A stretch of 64,000 nt of DNA, from NCBI RefSeq assembly GCF_001429625.1, contig NZ_LMSU01000001.1, positions 2,094,525 through 2,158,524 of the forward strand. Direction: 5' to 3'. The notes under the pieces are model-generated. The model was not told the DNA's origin. It worked only from the letters and a program-made list of their open reading frames with translations, and made no database searches. The position numbers and the translations under genes were made by a program. Numbering within the stretch: position 1 is the stretch's first letter; the number at the start of each line of letters is the position of its first letter. Source of the stretch: Nocardioides sp. Soil805. Its GTDB lineage: Bacteria > Actinomycetota > Actinomycetes > Propionibacteriales > Nocardioidaceae. Below, piece by piece: positions 17,076-25,086 of the stretch.

Positions 17076-17370
17076 ACGCCGACCGGGCAGTTCCTGACAG
17101 CACAGGAGCGCCGACCGGGCAGTTCCTGGCCACTGGGACGCGCCGACCGGGCGATTCCTGACAGCACAGGGGCATCGACCGGGCAGTTTCTGGCCTCACG
17201 GGTACGCCGAGCGGGCGATTCCTGGCCGCACGGGTACGCCGACCGGGCGCTTCGTGTCACGTACGGAGCGCCGACCGGGCCCCCTTCCTGGCCGCACGGG
17301 TACGCCGACCGGGGGCACCTCCTGCCACCACGGCGACGCCGACCGGGCACTCCTTGGCACGGGATCTACC
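17076..17370. repeat. Nine tandem 32-bp degenerate repeats
   Basis: Nine copies share the core GCCGACCGGGC followed by a TTCCTG-like segment. The GACCGGGC cores begin at 17081, 17113, 17145, 17177, 17209 (as GAGCGGGC), 17241, 17273, 17307 and 17341. The spacing is therefore exactly 32 bp seven times... six further intervals after the first are 32, and the last two are 34. Units vary at many positions and there are no unique spacers, so it is not CRISPR. The array fills the space between the Nudix start and the SOS box. Confidence 0.9.
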
Positions 17371-17387
17371 CGAAACTAGGTATGTAG

Positions 17388-17405
17388 TTCGAACGTTTGT
17401 TCGAA
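17388..17405. promoter_or_regulatory. LexA (SOS) box
   Basis: The sequence is a perfect 7+4+7 palindrome: TTCGAAC, GTTT, GTTCGAA. It matches the actinobacterial/Gram-positive LexA consensus TCGAAC-N4-GTTCGA at every arm position. It lies 69 nt upstream of the DUF222/HNH start, as expected for a repressor site overlapping the promoter. This indicates DNA-damage induction of that gene. The Nudix gene is over 330 nt away on the other side. Confidence 0.88.
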
Positions 17406-17473
17406 TAAACTAAGTGTGCGCGGCCGCCATCACGCGATGTGGACGCGGAGGGGCCGATCAGCGGGGGGCTGAC

Positions 17474-18697
17474 ATGACGACCGGACACCTGGTCCAGGAG
17501 TGTGGCGAAGCGATCGCAGCCGCCCTGGACAAGGTGGGCCGGGTCGAGCTGATTTACCTCTCGCCGGCCGAGAAGGCGCAGGCCCTCGTCGAGCTGGCTC
17601 GGCTGGAGTCGCGGGTGACTGCGACCCGGTTGCGGTTGATGGCCGTGTCGGACGAGGTGGCCGAGGAGACCGGTGACCGGGACGTCGCCGCATGGTTCGC
17701 GCGGGCGGTGCGGGCCGACCGGGGTCCGGCGCGCCGGGACCTGCGTCTTGCTCGCGGGCTCGAGCGCCGGTGGACTTTCGTTGCGGACGGCCACGGATCG
17801 GGTGAGGTGTCGACGGCGCAGGCCGACGTGATCGCCCGCGCGTTGGACGACCTGCCCGACGACACCCCTGCCTACATCCTGATCAAGGCGGAGAAGGTGC
17901 TGGTCGAGCACGCCGCGACCTTCACCCCACACGAGCTGCGGGTCCTCGGGAGCCGGATCCTCGACGTCGTCGCCCCCGAGGTCGGCGAGCAGCAGGAACG
18001 CAAGAAGCTCGAGGACGAGGAACGCGCGGCTCGCAGGACCACCTCGCTCACCACGCGCTCCCACGGCGACGGGACGACGACGATCCGGATCCGCGTCCCC
18101 GACGCCACCGCCGGCCGGCTGCTCACGTACCTGCACGCGTGGACCAACCCCCGCAAGGGCAACGGCGATGACGCTGATGCCAAGGTGCCCTACTCGACCC
18201 GCCTCGGGCACGCGTTCTGCTCACTGCTCGAGCACCTCGACCCGACAAGGCTCCCGGTCCACGGCGGCACCGCTACCGCGGTCGTGATCACGATGGACCT
18301 CGACTCGCTGATGACCGGTCTCGGGATCGCGACCACCAGCACCGGGCACCGGATCACCGCCTCCGAGGCCCGCCGCCTGGCGTGCACCGCCAAGATCGTC
18401 CCCGCCGTGCTCGGCGGGACGTCCGAGGTCCTCGACCTCGGCCGCGCCAAACGCCTCTACAACACCGCCCAACGCAAGGCCATGGACCTGCGCGACGGCG
18501 ACTGCCGGGCCGAGGGGTGCGACATCCCCGCCGCCTGGTGCGAAGCCCACCACCTCACCCCGTGGAGCAAGGGCGGCAAGACAGACCTCGCCGACGGCGT
18601 ACTGCTCTGCTCCCATCACCACCACCGGGCCCACGACGACCGCTACCTCCACGACCGCCTCCCCAACGGCGACCTTCGCTTCCACCGCCGCAGATAG
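17474..18697 (+). CDS. DUF222/HNH endonuclease (REP13E12 family)
   Basis: The 407-aa protein has an N-terminal all-helical DUF222 domain (ELIYLSPAEKAQALVELARL, then DVAAWFARAVRADRGPARRD). A C-terminal HNH nuclease follows: GDCRAEGCDIPAAWCEAHH, then WSKGGKTDLADGVLLCSHHH, with Cys pairs and His residues for zinc and metal. ATG 17474 follows a run of six G (17463-17468). A GTG-initiated extension from 17414 would start right against the SOS box and is rejected. M. tuberculosis 13E12-repeat proteins are relatives, and several of those are also LexA-controlled. The biological role is unresolved; mobility or DNA repair have been suggested. Confidence 0.93.
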   Translation: MTTGHLVQECGEAIAAALDKVGRVELIYLSPAEKAQALVELARLESRVTATRLRLMAVSDEVAEETGDRDVAAWFARAVRADRGPARRDLRLARGLERRWTFVADGHGSGEVSTAQADVIARALDDLPDDTPAYILIKAEKVLVEHAATFTPHELRVLGSRILDVVAPEVGEQQERKKLEDEERAARRTTSLTTRSHGDGTTTIRIRVPDATAGRLLTYLHAWTNPRKGNGDDADAKVPYSTRLGHAFCSLLEHLDPTRLPVHGGTATAVVITMDLDSLMTGLGIATTSTGHRITASEARRLACTAKIVPAVLGGTSEVLDLGRAKRLYNTAQRKAMDLRDGDCRAEGCDIPAAWCEAHHLTPWSKGGKTDLADGVLLCSHHHHRAHDDRYLHDRLPNGDLRFHRRR

Positions 18698-18733
18698 GAA
18701 CGGCAGGACCAAGGCAGGCGACCAGCGGACGGC

Positions 18734-19375
18734 TCAGCCGCTGCGTCGCGCCCGCAGCACCTCGTCGGTGTGGTGGTGCACCCCGGGACCCTCGACCGGG
18801 GCGCGCTCGACCTGGCCGGCCCGCTCGACCGTCCAGCCGCCCGCGTCGAGGGCCGTGTCGAGGGCGGCGACCAGGTCGGCGTGCCCGACGTAGTCGTCCG
18901 GGTCGAAGCCGTGCTCCAGCGCCCGCGCGCGGTCGACGAAGGCGTGGTGCACCACGAGCAACGTGCCCCCCGGGGCGACGGCCCCGAGCAGGGCGGCGAC
19001 GACCGACCCGTCACCGCGCAGCAGCGCGGGGTAGAACACGCTCACCAGGTCGTACGTCGCGTCCGCCGGCAGGTCCTCCAGCCCCAGGTGCTGCCACTCC
19101 ACCGCCACCCCGACGGCGTCGGCCGCCCGGGCGGCGCGCTCGAGCGCGCGACCGGAGACGTCGATGCCGGTGACCCGCCAGCCCTGCTGGGCGAGCCATA
19201 CGGCATCGCCGCCCTCGCCGCAGCCGACGTCGAGAGCGGTGCCGGGGCGCAGGTCGCTCACCTCCCGGACCAGTGCCTCGTTGGGCCGACCGCTCCACAT
19301 CGGCTCGTCGCCGTACCGGTCGTCCCACTCCTGGTGCCCGTGCCCGTGCCCGTGCCCGTGCTGGTGTTCGTCCAC
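18734..19375 (-). CDS. Class I SAM-dependent methyltransferase with His-rich N-terminus
   Basis: The 213-aa protein has motif I ALDVGCGEGGDAVWLAQQGW (about 45-64), motif II VTGIDVSGRALE and a YDLVSVFYPALL segment, resembling TehB-like Methyltransf_25 enzymes. Its first 14 residues contain HQHGHGHGHGHQ, encoded by four tandem GTGCCC hexamers on the plus strand, a possible metal-binding tail. GTG 19375 is chosen; ATG 19396 would overlap the divergent aldo/keto reductase start. The substrate is unknown. Confidence 0.85.
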   Translation of the reverse strand: MDEHQHGHGHGHGHQEWDDRYGDEPMWSGRPNEALVREVSDLRPGTALDVGCGEGGDAVWLAQQGWRVTGIDVSGRALERAARAADAVGVAVEWQHLGLEDLPADATYDLVSVFYPALLRGDGSVVAALLGAVAPGGTLLVVHHAFVDRARALEHGFDPDDYVGHADLVAALDTALDAGGWTVERAGQVERAPVEGPGVHHHTDEVLRARRSG

Positions 19376-19394
19376 GCCCGTTAGTTTGGCAGGC

Positions 19395-20405
19395 ATGGAA
19401 TATCGATACCTCGGACACAGCGGGCTCAAGATCTCGGAGATCACCTACGGCAACTGGCTGACCCACGGGTCGCAGGTGGAGAACGACATCGCGACCCAGT
19501 GCGTGCAGGCCGCGCTCGACGCCGGCATCTCGACCTTCGACACCGCGGACGTCTACGCCAACACCGCCGCCGAGACCGTCCTCGGCGAGGCCCTCAAGGG
19601 CGAGCGGCGCGAGTCGCTGGAGATCTTCACCAAGGTCTACTGGCCGACCGGGCCCAAGGGCAAGAACGACACCGGCCTGTCCCGCAAGCACGTCATGGAG
19701 TCGATCAACGGCTCGCTCACGCGGTTGCAGACCGACTACGTGGACCTCTACCAGGCCCACCGCTTCGACACCGAGACGCCGCTCGAGGAGACGATGCAGG
19801 CCTTCGCCGACATCGTGCGCCAGGGCAAGGCGCTCTACATCGGCGTCAGCGAGTGGACCGCCGACCAGATCCGCGCGGGCGTCGAGATGAGCCGCGACCT
19901 CGGCTTCCAGCTCATCTCCAGCCAGCCGCAGTACTCCATGCTCTGGCGCGTCATCGAGGACGAGGTCGTCCCCGCGTGCGAGGAGCTCGGCGTCTCGCAG
20001 ATCGTCTGGAGCCCGATCGCCCAGGGCGTGCTGACCGGCAAGTACGTCCCCGGCCAGCCGCTGCCCGAGGGCTCGCGCGCCACCGACGAGAAGGGTGGTG
20101 CCGACATGATCAAGCGCTTCATGAACGACGACGTCCTCACCCGCGTGCAGGCCCTCAAGCCCGTCGCCGACGAGGCCGGCCTGACGATGGCCCAGCTCGC
20201 CGTCGCATGGGTGCTGCAGAACGACAACGTCGCCTCCGCCCTCGTCGGCGCCTCGCGGCCCGAGCAGGTCGGCGAGAACGTCAAGGCGGCTGGCGTGAAG
20301 CTCGACGCCGACGCGATGAAGGCGATCGACGAGGCCCTCGGCGACGTCGTCGAGCGCGACGCGGGCAAGACGATCGAGAACTCCCCCCGCTCGCGGGTGG
20401 TCTGA
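19395..20405 (+). CDS. Aldo/keto reductase (Kv-beta/YghZ-like)
   Basis: The 336-aa protein has the AKR catalytic set: Asp and Tyr in FDTADVYANTAAETVLGEAL, Lys in IFTKVYWPTG, and His in YQAHRFDTETP. The C-terminal SALVGASRPEQVGENVKA cofactor loop is typical of the AKR6/AKR14 group, NADPH-dependent reductases related to potassium-channel beta subunits. It has almost no 5' leader relative to the divergent methyltransferase, so leaderless translation is likely. No associated K+ channel gene is visible. Confidence 0.93.
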   Translation: MEYRYLGHSGLKISEITYGNWLTHGSQVENDIATQCVQAALDAGISTFDTADVYANTAAETVLGEALKGERRESLEIFTKVYWPTGPKGKNDTGLSRKHVMESINGSLTRLQTDYVDLYQAHRFDTETPLEETMQAFADIVRQGKALYIGVSEWTADQIRAGVEMSRDLGFQLISSQPQYSMLWRVIEDEVVPACEELGVSQIVWSPIAQGVLTGKYVPGQPLPEGSRATDEKGGADMIKRFMNDDVLTRVQALKPVADEAGLTMAQLAVAWVLQNDNVASALVGASRPEQVGENVKAAGVKLDADAMKAIDEALGDVVERDAGKTIENSPRSRVV

Positions 20406-20409
20406 GCCC

Positions 20410-20452
20410 GGTCCGGCAGGGTCCGATCCGGCAGGGTCCGATCCGGCAGGGG
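20410..20452. repeat. Short 15-bp tandem repeat, three copies
   Basis: Immediately after the aldo/keto reductase stop, the unit GTCCGATCCGGCAGG occurs twice, preceded by a shortened copy GTCCGGCAGG. It fills the 54-nt gap to the convergent DUF2231 gene. No hairpin terminator is obvious here. Confidence 0.7.
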
Positions 20453-20459
20453 GTGGGCG

Positions 20460-20984
20460 TCAGTCCTCGACGCCCACCCCGAGCCGGTAGGTGAGGTGGC
20501 CGCCCAGCCAGGCGCCCGCGCCGGCCACGACCGTCCCGGCGAGCGCCAGGCGCCGCGCGCCGCGTCGGTCACCGCGCCGGTGCTTGATCCAGGCCACCGC
20601 GAAGAGCCCGAGGGACGCGTCCATGGTGCCGGCGTGCACGAGCACGACCCGGGTGTCCGACCCCGTGGTGGTGCCGAGGTCGTGAGCCCCGGTGAGGGCG
20701 GTGGGCAGCGCCGCGAGGCAGCCGGTGGCCAGCAGCGTGTCGACCGCCGCGGCGTGCTTCTCGCCGTCGACGAGGTCCAGGAGCACCGCCATCCCCCACG
20801 CTCCCAGCGGCACCTGCGCCGCGACGGGATGGACGCGGTGGCCCAGCCACGCACCGCCCAGCACGGCGTCCAGCGTGCTCGGCTCGACCAGCCGTTCGTG
20901 CGCGGTGGACCGGGCGAGGTCCGCGGCCGCGTCCAGGGCGTCCGCGTCCTCGATGCGTCGTGCGACTGACTCGAGCAGGCTCAT
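20460..20984 (-). CDS. DUF2231-like membrane protein
   Basis: The 174-aa protein has a soluble helical N-terminal 40 residues and then LGHRVHPVAAQVPLGAWGMA, the His-Pro motif typical of DUF2231 membrane proteins. About four hydrophobic segments follow (LLATGCLAALPTALTGAHDL, VLVHAGTMDASLGLFAVAWI). Conserved His residues in the helices resemble haem- or redox-related membrane domains, but the function is unknown. ATG 20984 starts MSLLESVARRIEDADALD. Confidence 0.78.
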   Translation of the reverse strand: MSLLESVARRIEDADALDAAADLARSTAHERLVEPSTLDAVLGGAWLGHRVHPVAAQVPLGAWGMAVLLDLVDGEKHAAAVDTLLATGCLAALPTALTGAHDLGTTTGSDTRVVLVHAGTMDASLGLFAVAWIKHRRGDRRGARRLALAGTVVAGAGAWLGGHLTYRLGVGVED

Positions 20985-21083
20985 GGGTCCTCCGGGGTCC
21001 GGGTGGGTCCTGCCAGTCGACCACGACCCGGCCGGGAGCGACAGGGCCCGCAGTGCTGGAAGAACGGCAGGGGGGCGGGGTCC

Positions 21084-21899
21084 TCACCAGACGAGGTCGT
21101 CCTCCGTGGTCACGAGACGGGCCGCCATCGGCTCGGCGCCGGCCGGTTCCAGGGCCGCCAGCGCCGGGTCGAAGCCGACCCCGGTGCGCTCGGTGAGCAT
21201 CGCGAGCGGCACCTGGTAGACCTCGAACTCGCCGAGGTCGATGGCCTCCAGCGGGTCGAGGTCCTGGGTGAGCAGGAAGGCCCGCGCGGTCAGGACCCCT
21301 GCCTCCTCCCACGCGATCAGCTTCCAGAACTCGCGGGGGACCAGCACGCCGCGGTACTCCAGGTCGTCGTCGCGCAGCACCGGACCGCCGAAGACGCTGA
21401 TCCGCAGCCGGTCGACCGTGACCGCCTCGTAGAGCGCGTCCTCCAGCCGTCCCCACAGCCCCCAGCGTGAGGCCTGGTTGAAGGAGTCGAGCTGCGGGGC
21501 GATGTTGGTGAAGAAGAACGAGTCGGTGTTGGCGCGGGCGGCCTCCTCGGCCGTCCCCCAGGTGAGGTCGGCCCGGCGGGCGAGGTGCCCGCGGTCCAGC
21601 CGGTTGTCGGCGTACAGCTCCTCACCGGTCTGGACGTCGGCCGGCAGCCGCGGGTCCAGCCGGAAGTCGTCGCCGCGCGCGAGCTTGCGGATCGCGCTGC
21701 CGTCGACGTTCCACGCCACCCAGCGGGCGAGGCGCCGCGAGGCGCTCAGGGTCAGCGAGAAGTGGGTGTACGGCACGACCGGGTCGCCGTCGAGCAGGAC
21801 CGCGTCCGCGACCAGCTCGCGGTCCAGCGTCGGCACCGCGACCGGCGTGGACAAGAAGTCGGGGTCGTAGCCCACCGTCACGCTCGCAGGAGGGGTCAT
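21084..21899 (-). CDS. DNA/RNA non-specific endonuclease (NUC superfamily)
   Basis: The 271-aa protein has the beta-beta-alpha-metal nuclease signature DRGHLARRAD at 102-111, with catalytic His105. The downstream Asn pair (NIAPQLDSFNQ, N132 and N141) binds Mg2+. The family includes Serratia nuclease, EndoG and many secreted nucleases. This copy has no signal peptide or membrane anchor, which is unusual for the family. ATG 21899 follows AGGAGGGG closely. It is divergent from the SRPBCC gene with a 64-nt gap. No immunity-like partner is recognisable next to it. Confidence 0.88.
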   Translation of the reverse strand: MTPPASVTVGYDPDFLSTPVAVPTLDRELVADAVLLDGDPVVPYTHFSLTLSASRRLARWVAWNVDGSAIRKLARGDDFRLDPRLPADVQTGEELYADNRLDRGHLARRADLTWGTAEEAARANTDSFFFTNIAPQLDSFNQASRWGLWGRLEDALYEAVTVDRLRISVFGGPVLRDDDLEYRGVLVPREFWKLIAWEEAGVLTARAFLLTQDLDPLEAIDLGEFEVYQVPLAMLTERTGVGFDPALAALEPAGAEPMAARLVTTEDDLVW

Positions 21900-21963
21900 G
21901 CGTCGACCGTACGGCGTGTGGGCGCCGCCCGTAGCGTGGTGGACGACCCCAGGAGTGATGCCC

Positions 21964-22401
21964 GTGAAGCCCACCGTGACCCGCACCTTCACCACCACCG
22001 CGCCGCCCGAGGCCGTCTACGACTACCTCTGCGACTTCTCGCACGCCGAGGAGTGGGACCCCGGGACGCTCTCCTGCGAGCGCGTCTCCGGCGACGGCGG
22101 CGTGGGCACGGTCTACCGCAACGTCTCGTCCTTCCTCGGCCGCACGAGCGAGATCACCTACACGACCGTGGAGGCCGAGCGCCCCACGCGGATCCACCTC
22201 ACCGGGACCAACGAGCAGTTCGACGGCCACGACGTGCTCGGCATCCGGTCCCACGGCACCGGCTCGGAGGTCACCTACACGGCCGAGTTCTCCTTCAAGG
22301 GCGCGGCACGGTTCGCGGCGCCGGTCGTCGCGGCGTACCTCCCGCTGCTGGCCCGCCGGACCATCGACGAGCTGCGCGCCCACCTGGACGGCCTCGCATG
22401 A
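21964..22401 (+). CDS. SRPBCC (START-like) family protein
   Basis: The 145-aa protein is a single helix-grip fold: KPTVTRTFTTTAPPEAVYDY, FSHAEEWDPGTLSCERVSGD, and a long C-terminal helix (ARRTIDELRAHLDGLA). Such proteins bind hydrophobic ligands. GTG 21964 has AGGAG eight nt upstream and is preferred over ATG 21958, whose spacing to the same box would be 2 nt. The stop overlaps the next start (ATGA), so it is translationally coupled to the SDR gene. Confidence 0.85.
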   Translation: MKPTVTRTFTTTAPPEAVYDYLCDFSHAEEWDPGTLSCERVSGDGGVGTVYRNVSSFLGRTSEITYTTVEAERPTRIHLTGTNEQFDGHDVLGIRSHGTGSEVTYTAEFSFKGAARFAAPVVAAYLPLLARRTIDELRAHLDGLA

Positions 22402-23360
22402 GCCGGCCGCTGCCCGTGCGGGCGCTCGACACCGTGCTCGACCGGTCGCTGGTGCTGGGCTACACGACGATCGGGCTGCGGGTCCGGCAGGCGCTGCCGG
22501 GCTGGCCCGCCGATCCCGCCCCCGACGCGCTCGCTGGTCGCGACGTCCTGGTCACCGGGGCCAGCTCGGGGCTGGGGATCGCCACCGCCGAGGGCCTCGC
22601 CGCCCTGGGGGCGCGCGTGCACCTCGTGGTGCGCGACGAGGCCAAGGGGGGTCGGGTCCTCGACGAGATCGCCCGTCGCCGCCCCGACGCCGAGCTGCGG
22701 TTGTGGCGCTGCGACGTGGGCGACGTCGACGACGTACGCCGCTTCGCCGGCGAGGTCGGCGCCGAGCTGCCCGCGATCCACGCGATCGTGCACAACGCCG
22801 GCGTGATGCCGCCCGAGCGCGCCGAGTCGGCACAGGGCCACGAGCTCAGCATGGCCGTGCACGTCGTCGGTCCCGTGGTGATGACCGAGGCGCTGCGCCC
22901 GCAGCTCGAGGGCGGCCGCGTGGTGCTGGTGAGCAGCGGCGGGATGTACGGCCAGGCGCTGCGCGCCGACGACCCGGCGTACCGCCGAGGCACCTACTCG
23001 CCGACCACCGCCTACGCCCGCTCCAAGCGGATGCAGGTCGAGATGCTCCCGCTGCTCGCCGACCGCTGGTCCCTGGGCGGGATCACCGCCGCGGCGATGC
23101 ACCCCGGGTGGGCCGACACCCCGGGCGTGAAGGAGTCCCTGCCGCGCTTCCGCTCGATCACCCGGCCGGTGCTGCGCGACGACGCCCAGGGCGCCGACAC
23201 CAGCGTCTGGCTCGTCGGCACGGAGCCGCCGCCCGCCACCGGCCGCTTCTGGCACGACCGGGTCCGGCGTCTGGCCCACATCGTGCCCACGACCCGCGCC
23301 GGCGAGGCCGACCGGGCGCGGGCCTGGGCGTGGCTCGAGGAGGCCGCCGGACTGGGCTGA
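22398..23360 (+). CDS. SDR-family oxidoreductase, retinol-dehydrogenase-like
   Basis: The 320-aa protein has a leading helix of about 45 residues before the Rossmann core LVTGASSGLGIATAEGLAAL. HNAGVMP, VVLVSSGGMY and YARSKRMQ mark the NAG, Ser and catalytic YxxxK elements. The start overlaps the SRPBCC stop by 4 nt, suggesting the two act on a common lipophilic substrate. Relatives annotated as dehydrogenase/reductase SDR member 12-like share this arrangement. The substrate is unproven. Confidence 0.88.
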   Translation: MSRPLPVRALDTVLDRSLVLGYTTIGLRVRQALPGWPADPAPDALAGRDVLVTGASSGLGIATAEGLAALGARVHLVVRDEAKGGRVLDEIARRRPDAELRLWRCDVGDVDDVRRFAGEVGAELPAIHAIVHNAGVMPPERAESAQGHELSMAVHVVGPVVMTEALRPQLEGGRVVLVSSGGMYGQALRADDPAYRRGTYSPTTAYARSKRMQVEMLPLLADRWSLGGITAAAMHPGWADTPGVKESLPRFRSITRPVLRDDAQGADTSVWLVGTEPPPATGRFWHDRVRRLAHIVPTTRAGEADRARAWAWLEEAAGLG

Positions 23361-23382
23361 GCCGACGCCTCCGTCGGACGCC

Positions 23383-24330
23383 TCAGGGGTGGACGACGAC
23401 GTTGCCGACCTTGTGCCCGGAGTCGACGCGCGCGTGCGCGACGGCGACGTCGTCGAGCGGGAGGGCTGCGTCGATCACGACCCGCAGGGCACCCGACGCG
23501 ACGAGGGCCAGCAGCTCGCGGGCGTCCTCGGGCCGCTCGGGGGCGGTCCCGGCCTTCACGTCTCCCCGGGCGCGCAGCATCTCGCCGAGGTCGGCGACGG
23601 CGAGCAGCAGGACGCCGCCGTCGGCCAGCAGGCGGCGACCCGAGGCGGGTGAGACGTTGCCGACGGTGTCGAGCACGACGTCGTACCGCTCGGGCAGCGA
23701 CGCGAGGTCGGTCGTCGTGTGGTCGACGACGTGGTCGGCACCCAGGCCGCGGACCAGGTCGGCGTTGGCCCCGCTGGTGACGCCGGTGACGGTGGCGCCG
23801 AGGTGCTTCGCCAGCTGGACCGCGCTGGTGCCGATGGCTCCCGAGGCCCCGTTGACGAGCACCCGCGTGCCCGGCCCGACCGTGGCCTTGTCGCGCAGGA
23901 AGAACAGCGCGGTCTGACCGCCGAAGAGCACGCCCGCCGCGTCGTCGTGGCTCACGCCCGCGGGCTTGGGGACCACCCGCGACGCGGGTACGACGACCAG
24001 CTCGGCGTGCGTGCCCATCCGCAGGCCCGTGGTGCCGACGACGGCGTCGCCCACCGACACGCCCGTGACCCGGTCGCCCACCGCCTCGACGACGCCGGAG
24101 AACGTGCCGCCGAGGACGGGTCGCCCCGGGCGGCGGAGCCCGAAGGCGAGTCGCGCGAAGGGGGCGAAGCCGCGGGGGAAGCGAGCGCCCCGGATCCGCG
24201 CGTCCGCCGAGGTGACGGCGGCCGCGTGCACGCGGACGAGGACGTCCTTCGCGCCGGGGGTGGGGGTGTCGACCTCGACGACCCGGGCGACGTCCGGTGC
24301 GCCGTACTCGTGGACGACTGCTGCTCTCAT
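23383..24330 (-). CDS. NAD(P)-dependent MDR-family alcohol dehydrogenase/quinone reductase
   Basis: The 315-aa protein has the N-terminal half DVLVRVHAAAVTSADARIRG and LGGTFSGVVEAVGDRVTGV, then the cofactor loop NGASGAIGTSAVQLAKHLGA. Zinc ligands are absent, placing it with NADPH quinone reductases of the RTN4IP1/QOR type. It is divergent from the TetR gene across two palindromic operators, so that TetR protein very probably represses it. It may detoxify an electrophile or quinone sensed by the regulator. Confidence 0.9.
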   Translation of the reverse strand: MRAAVVHEYGAPDVARVVEVDTPTPGAKDVLVRVHAAAVTSADARIRGARFPRGFAPFARLAFGLRRPGRPVLGGTFSGVVEAVGDRVTGVSVGDAVVGTTGLRMGTHAELVVVPASRVVPKPAGVSHDDAAGVLFGGQTALFFLRDKATVGPGTRVLVNGASGAIGTSAVQLAKHLGATVTGVTSGANADLVRGLGADHVVDHTTTDLASLPERYDVVLDTVGNVSPASGRRLLADGGVLLLAVADLGEMLRARGDVKAGTAPERPEDARELLALVASGALRVVIDAALPLDDVAVAHARVDSGHKVGNVVVHP

Positions 24331-24339
24331 GTCTGCTCC

Positions 24340-24385
24340 CTTACGCCTGTAAGTCTGAACGGGACTGTAGCCTTACGGGTGTAAG
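24340..24385. promoter_or_regulatory. Two TetR-type operators
   Basis: Two inverted repeats of the form CTTAC-N4-GTAAG occur: CTTACGCCTGTAAG at 24340-24353 and CTTACGGGTGTAAG at 24372-24385. Their centres are 32 bp apart, about three helical turns, so two dimers would bind on the same DNA face. They lie between the divergent starts of the reductase (24330) and the TetR gene (24415). This supports joint repression and autoregulation. Confidence 0.88.
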
Positions 24386-24414
24386 TTGGCAACGACCCGA
24401 ATCGCGGAGGTGGC

Positions 24415-25077
24415 ATGCCGGTGCGACCCTCGCTCACCCGCGACGGCATCGTCGACGCGGCCGTGGCGGTGGCCGACGTGGGCGGGCTCACCGCGGTGAG
24501 CATGCGCAACGTCGGGCGCCAGGTCGGGGCGGAGGCGATGTCGCTGTACCACCACATCGCGGGCAAGGAGGAGCTGCTCGACGCCCTGGCCGACTGGGCG
24601 TTCGCGCGCATCACGCTGCCCGGGCCCGACGAGTCCTGGCGGGACGCGATGGCGGTCCGGGCCGCGTCGGCGCGGGCCGTGCTCCTCGCGCACCCCTGGG
24701 CGTTGGGGCTGCTCGAGTCGCGCCGCCACCCGGGGCCGGCGCTCCTGCACCACCACGACGCGGTCATCGGCTGCCTGCGCGGCGCGGGCTTCCCGGTGGT
24801 GCTGGCCGCCCACGCCTTCTCGGTGCTGGACGCCTACGTCTACGGCTTCGTGCTCACCGAGCTCAACCTGCCGATGGGGGCCGGGGAGGACGCCGAGGCC
24901 TTCGCCACCGGCCTCGGGCTCGCCGCCGAGGACTACCCGCACCTCGTCGAGATGATGACCGAGCAGGTGGTCGGCGGCACCTATGCGTACGCCGACGAGT
25001 TCGACTACGGGTTGGACCTCGTCCTCGACGGGCTCGAGGAGCGTCTGGCCCGGACGGTCGGGCGCGCCGGCGGCTAG
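24415..25077 (+). CDS. TetR/AcrR family transcriptional regulator
   Basis: The 220-aa protein has an N-terminal HTH (LTRDGIVDAAVAVADVGGLT, then MRNVGRQVGAEAMSLYHHIA) and a TetR_C-like ligand domain. The C-terminal EEDYPHLVEMMTEQVVGG type segment recalls the TetR_C_33/TetR_C_1 group. A GGAGG box lies upstream of the ATG. The adjacent twin palindromes and the divergent quinone reductase give its probable target. The inducing ligand is unknown. Confidence 0.93.
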   Translation: MPVRPSLTRDGIVDAAVAVADVGGLTAVSMRNVGRQVGAEAMSLYHHIAGKEELLDALADWAFARITLPGPDESWRDAMAVRAASARAVLLAHPWALGLLESRRHPGPALLHHHDAVIGCLRGAGFPVVLAAHAFSVLDAYVYGFVLTELNLPMGAGEDAEAFATGLGLAAEDYPHLVEMMTEQVVGGTYAYADEFDYGLDLVLDGLEERLARTVGRAGG

Positions 25078-25086
25078 GGTCGGCGG

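Noticed and set aside
17076..17370. CRISPR array
   Set aside because: The units are degenerate along their full length, with no separation into constant repeat and unique spacer, and no cas genes are present.
17414..17473. N-terminal extension of the DUF222 protein
   Set aside because: It would start 8 nt from the SOS box without a ribosome site; ATG 17474 has a six-G box at a normal distance.
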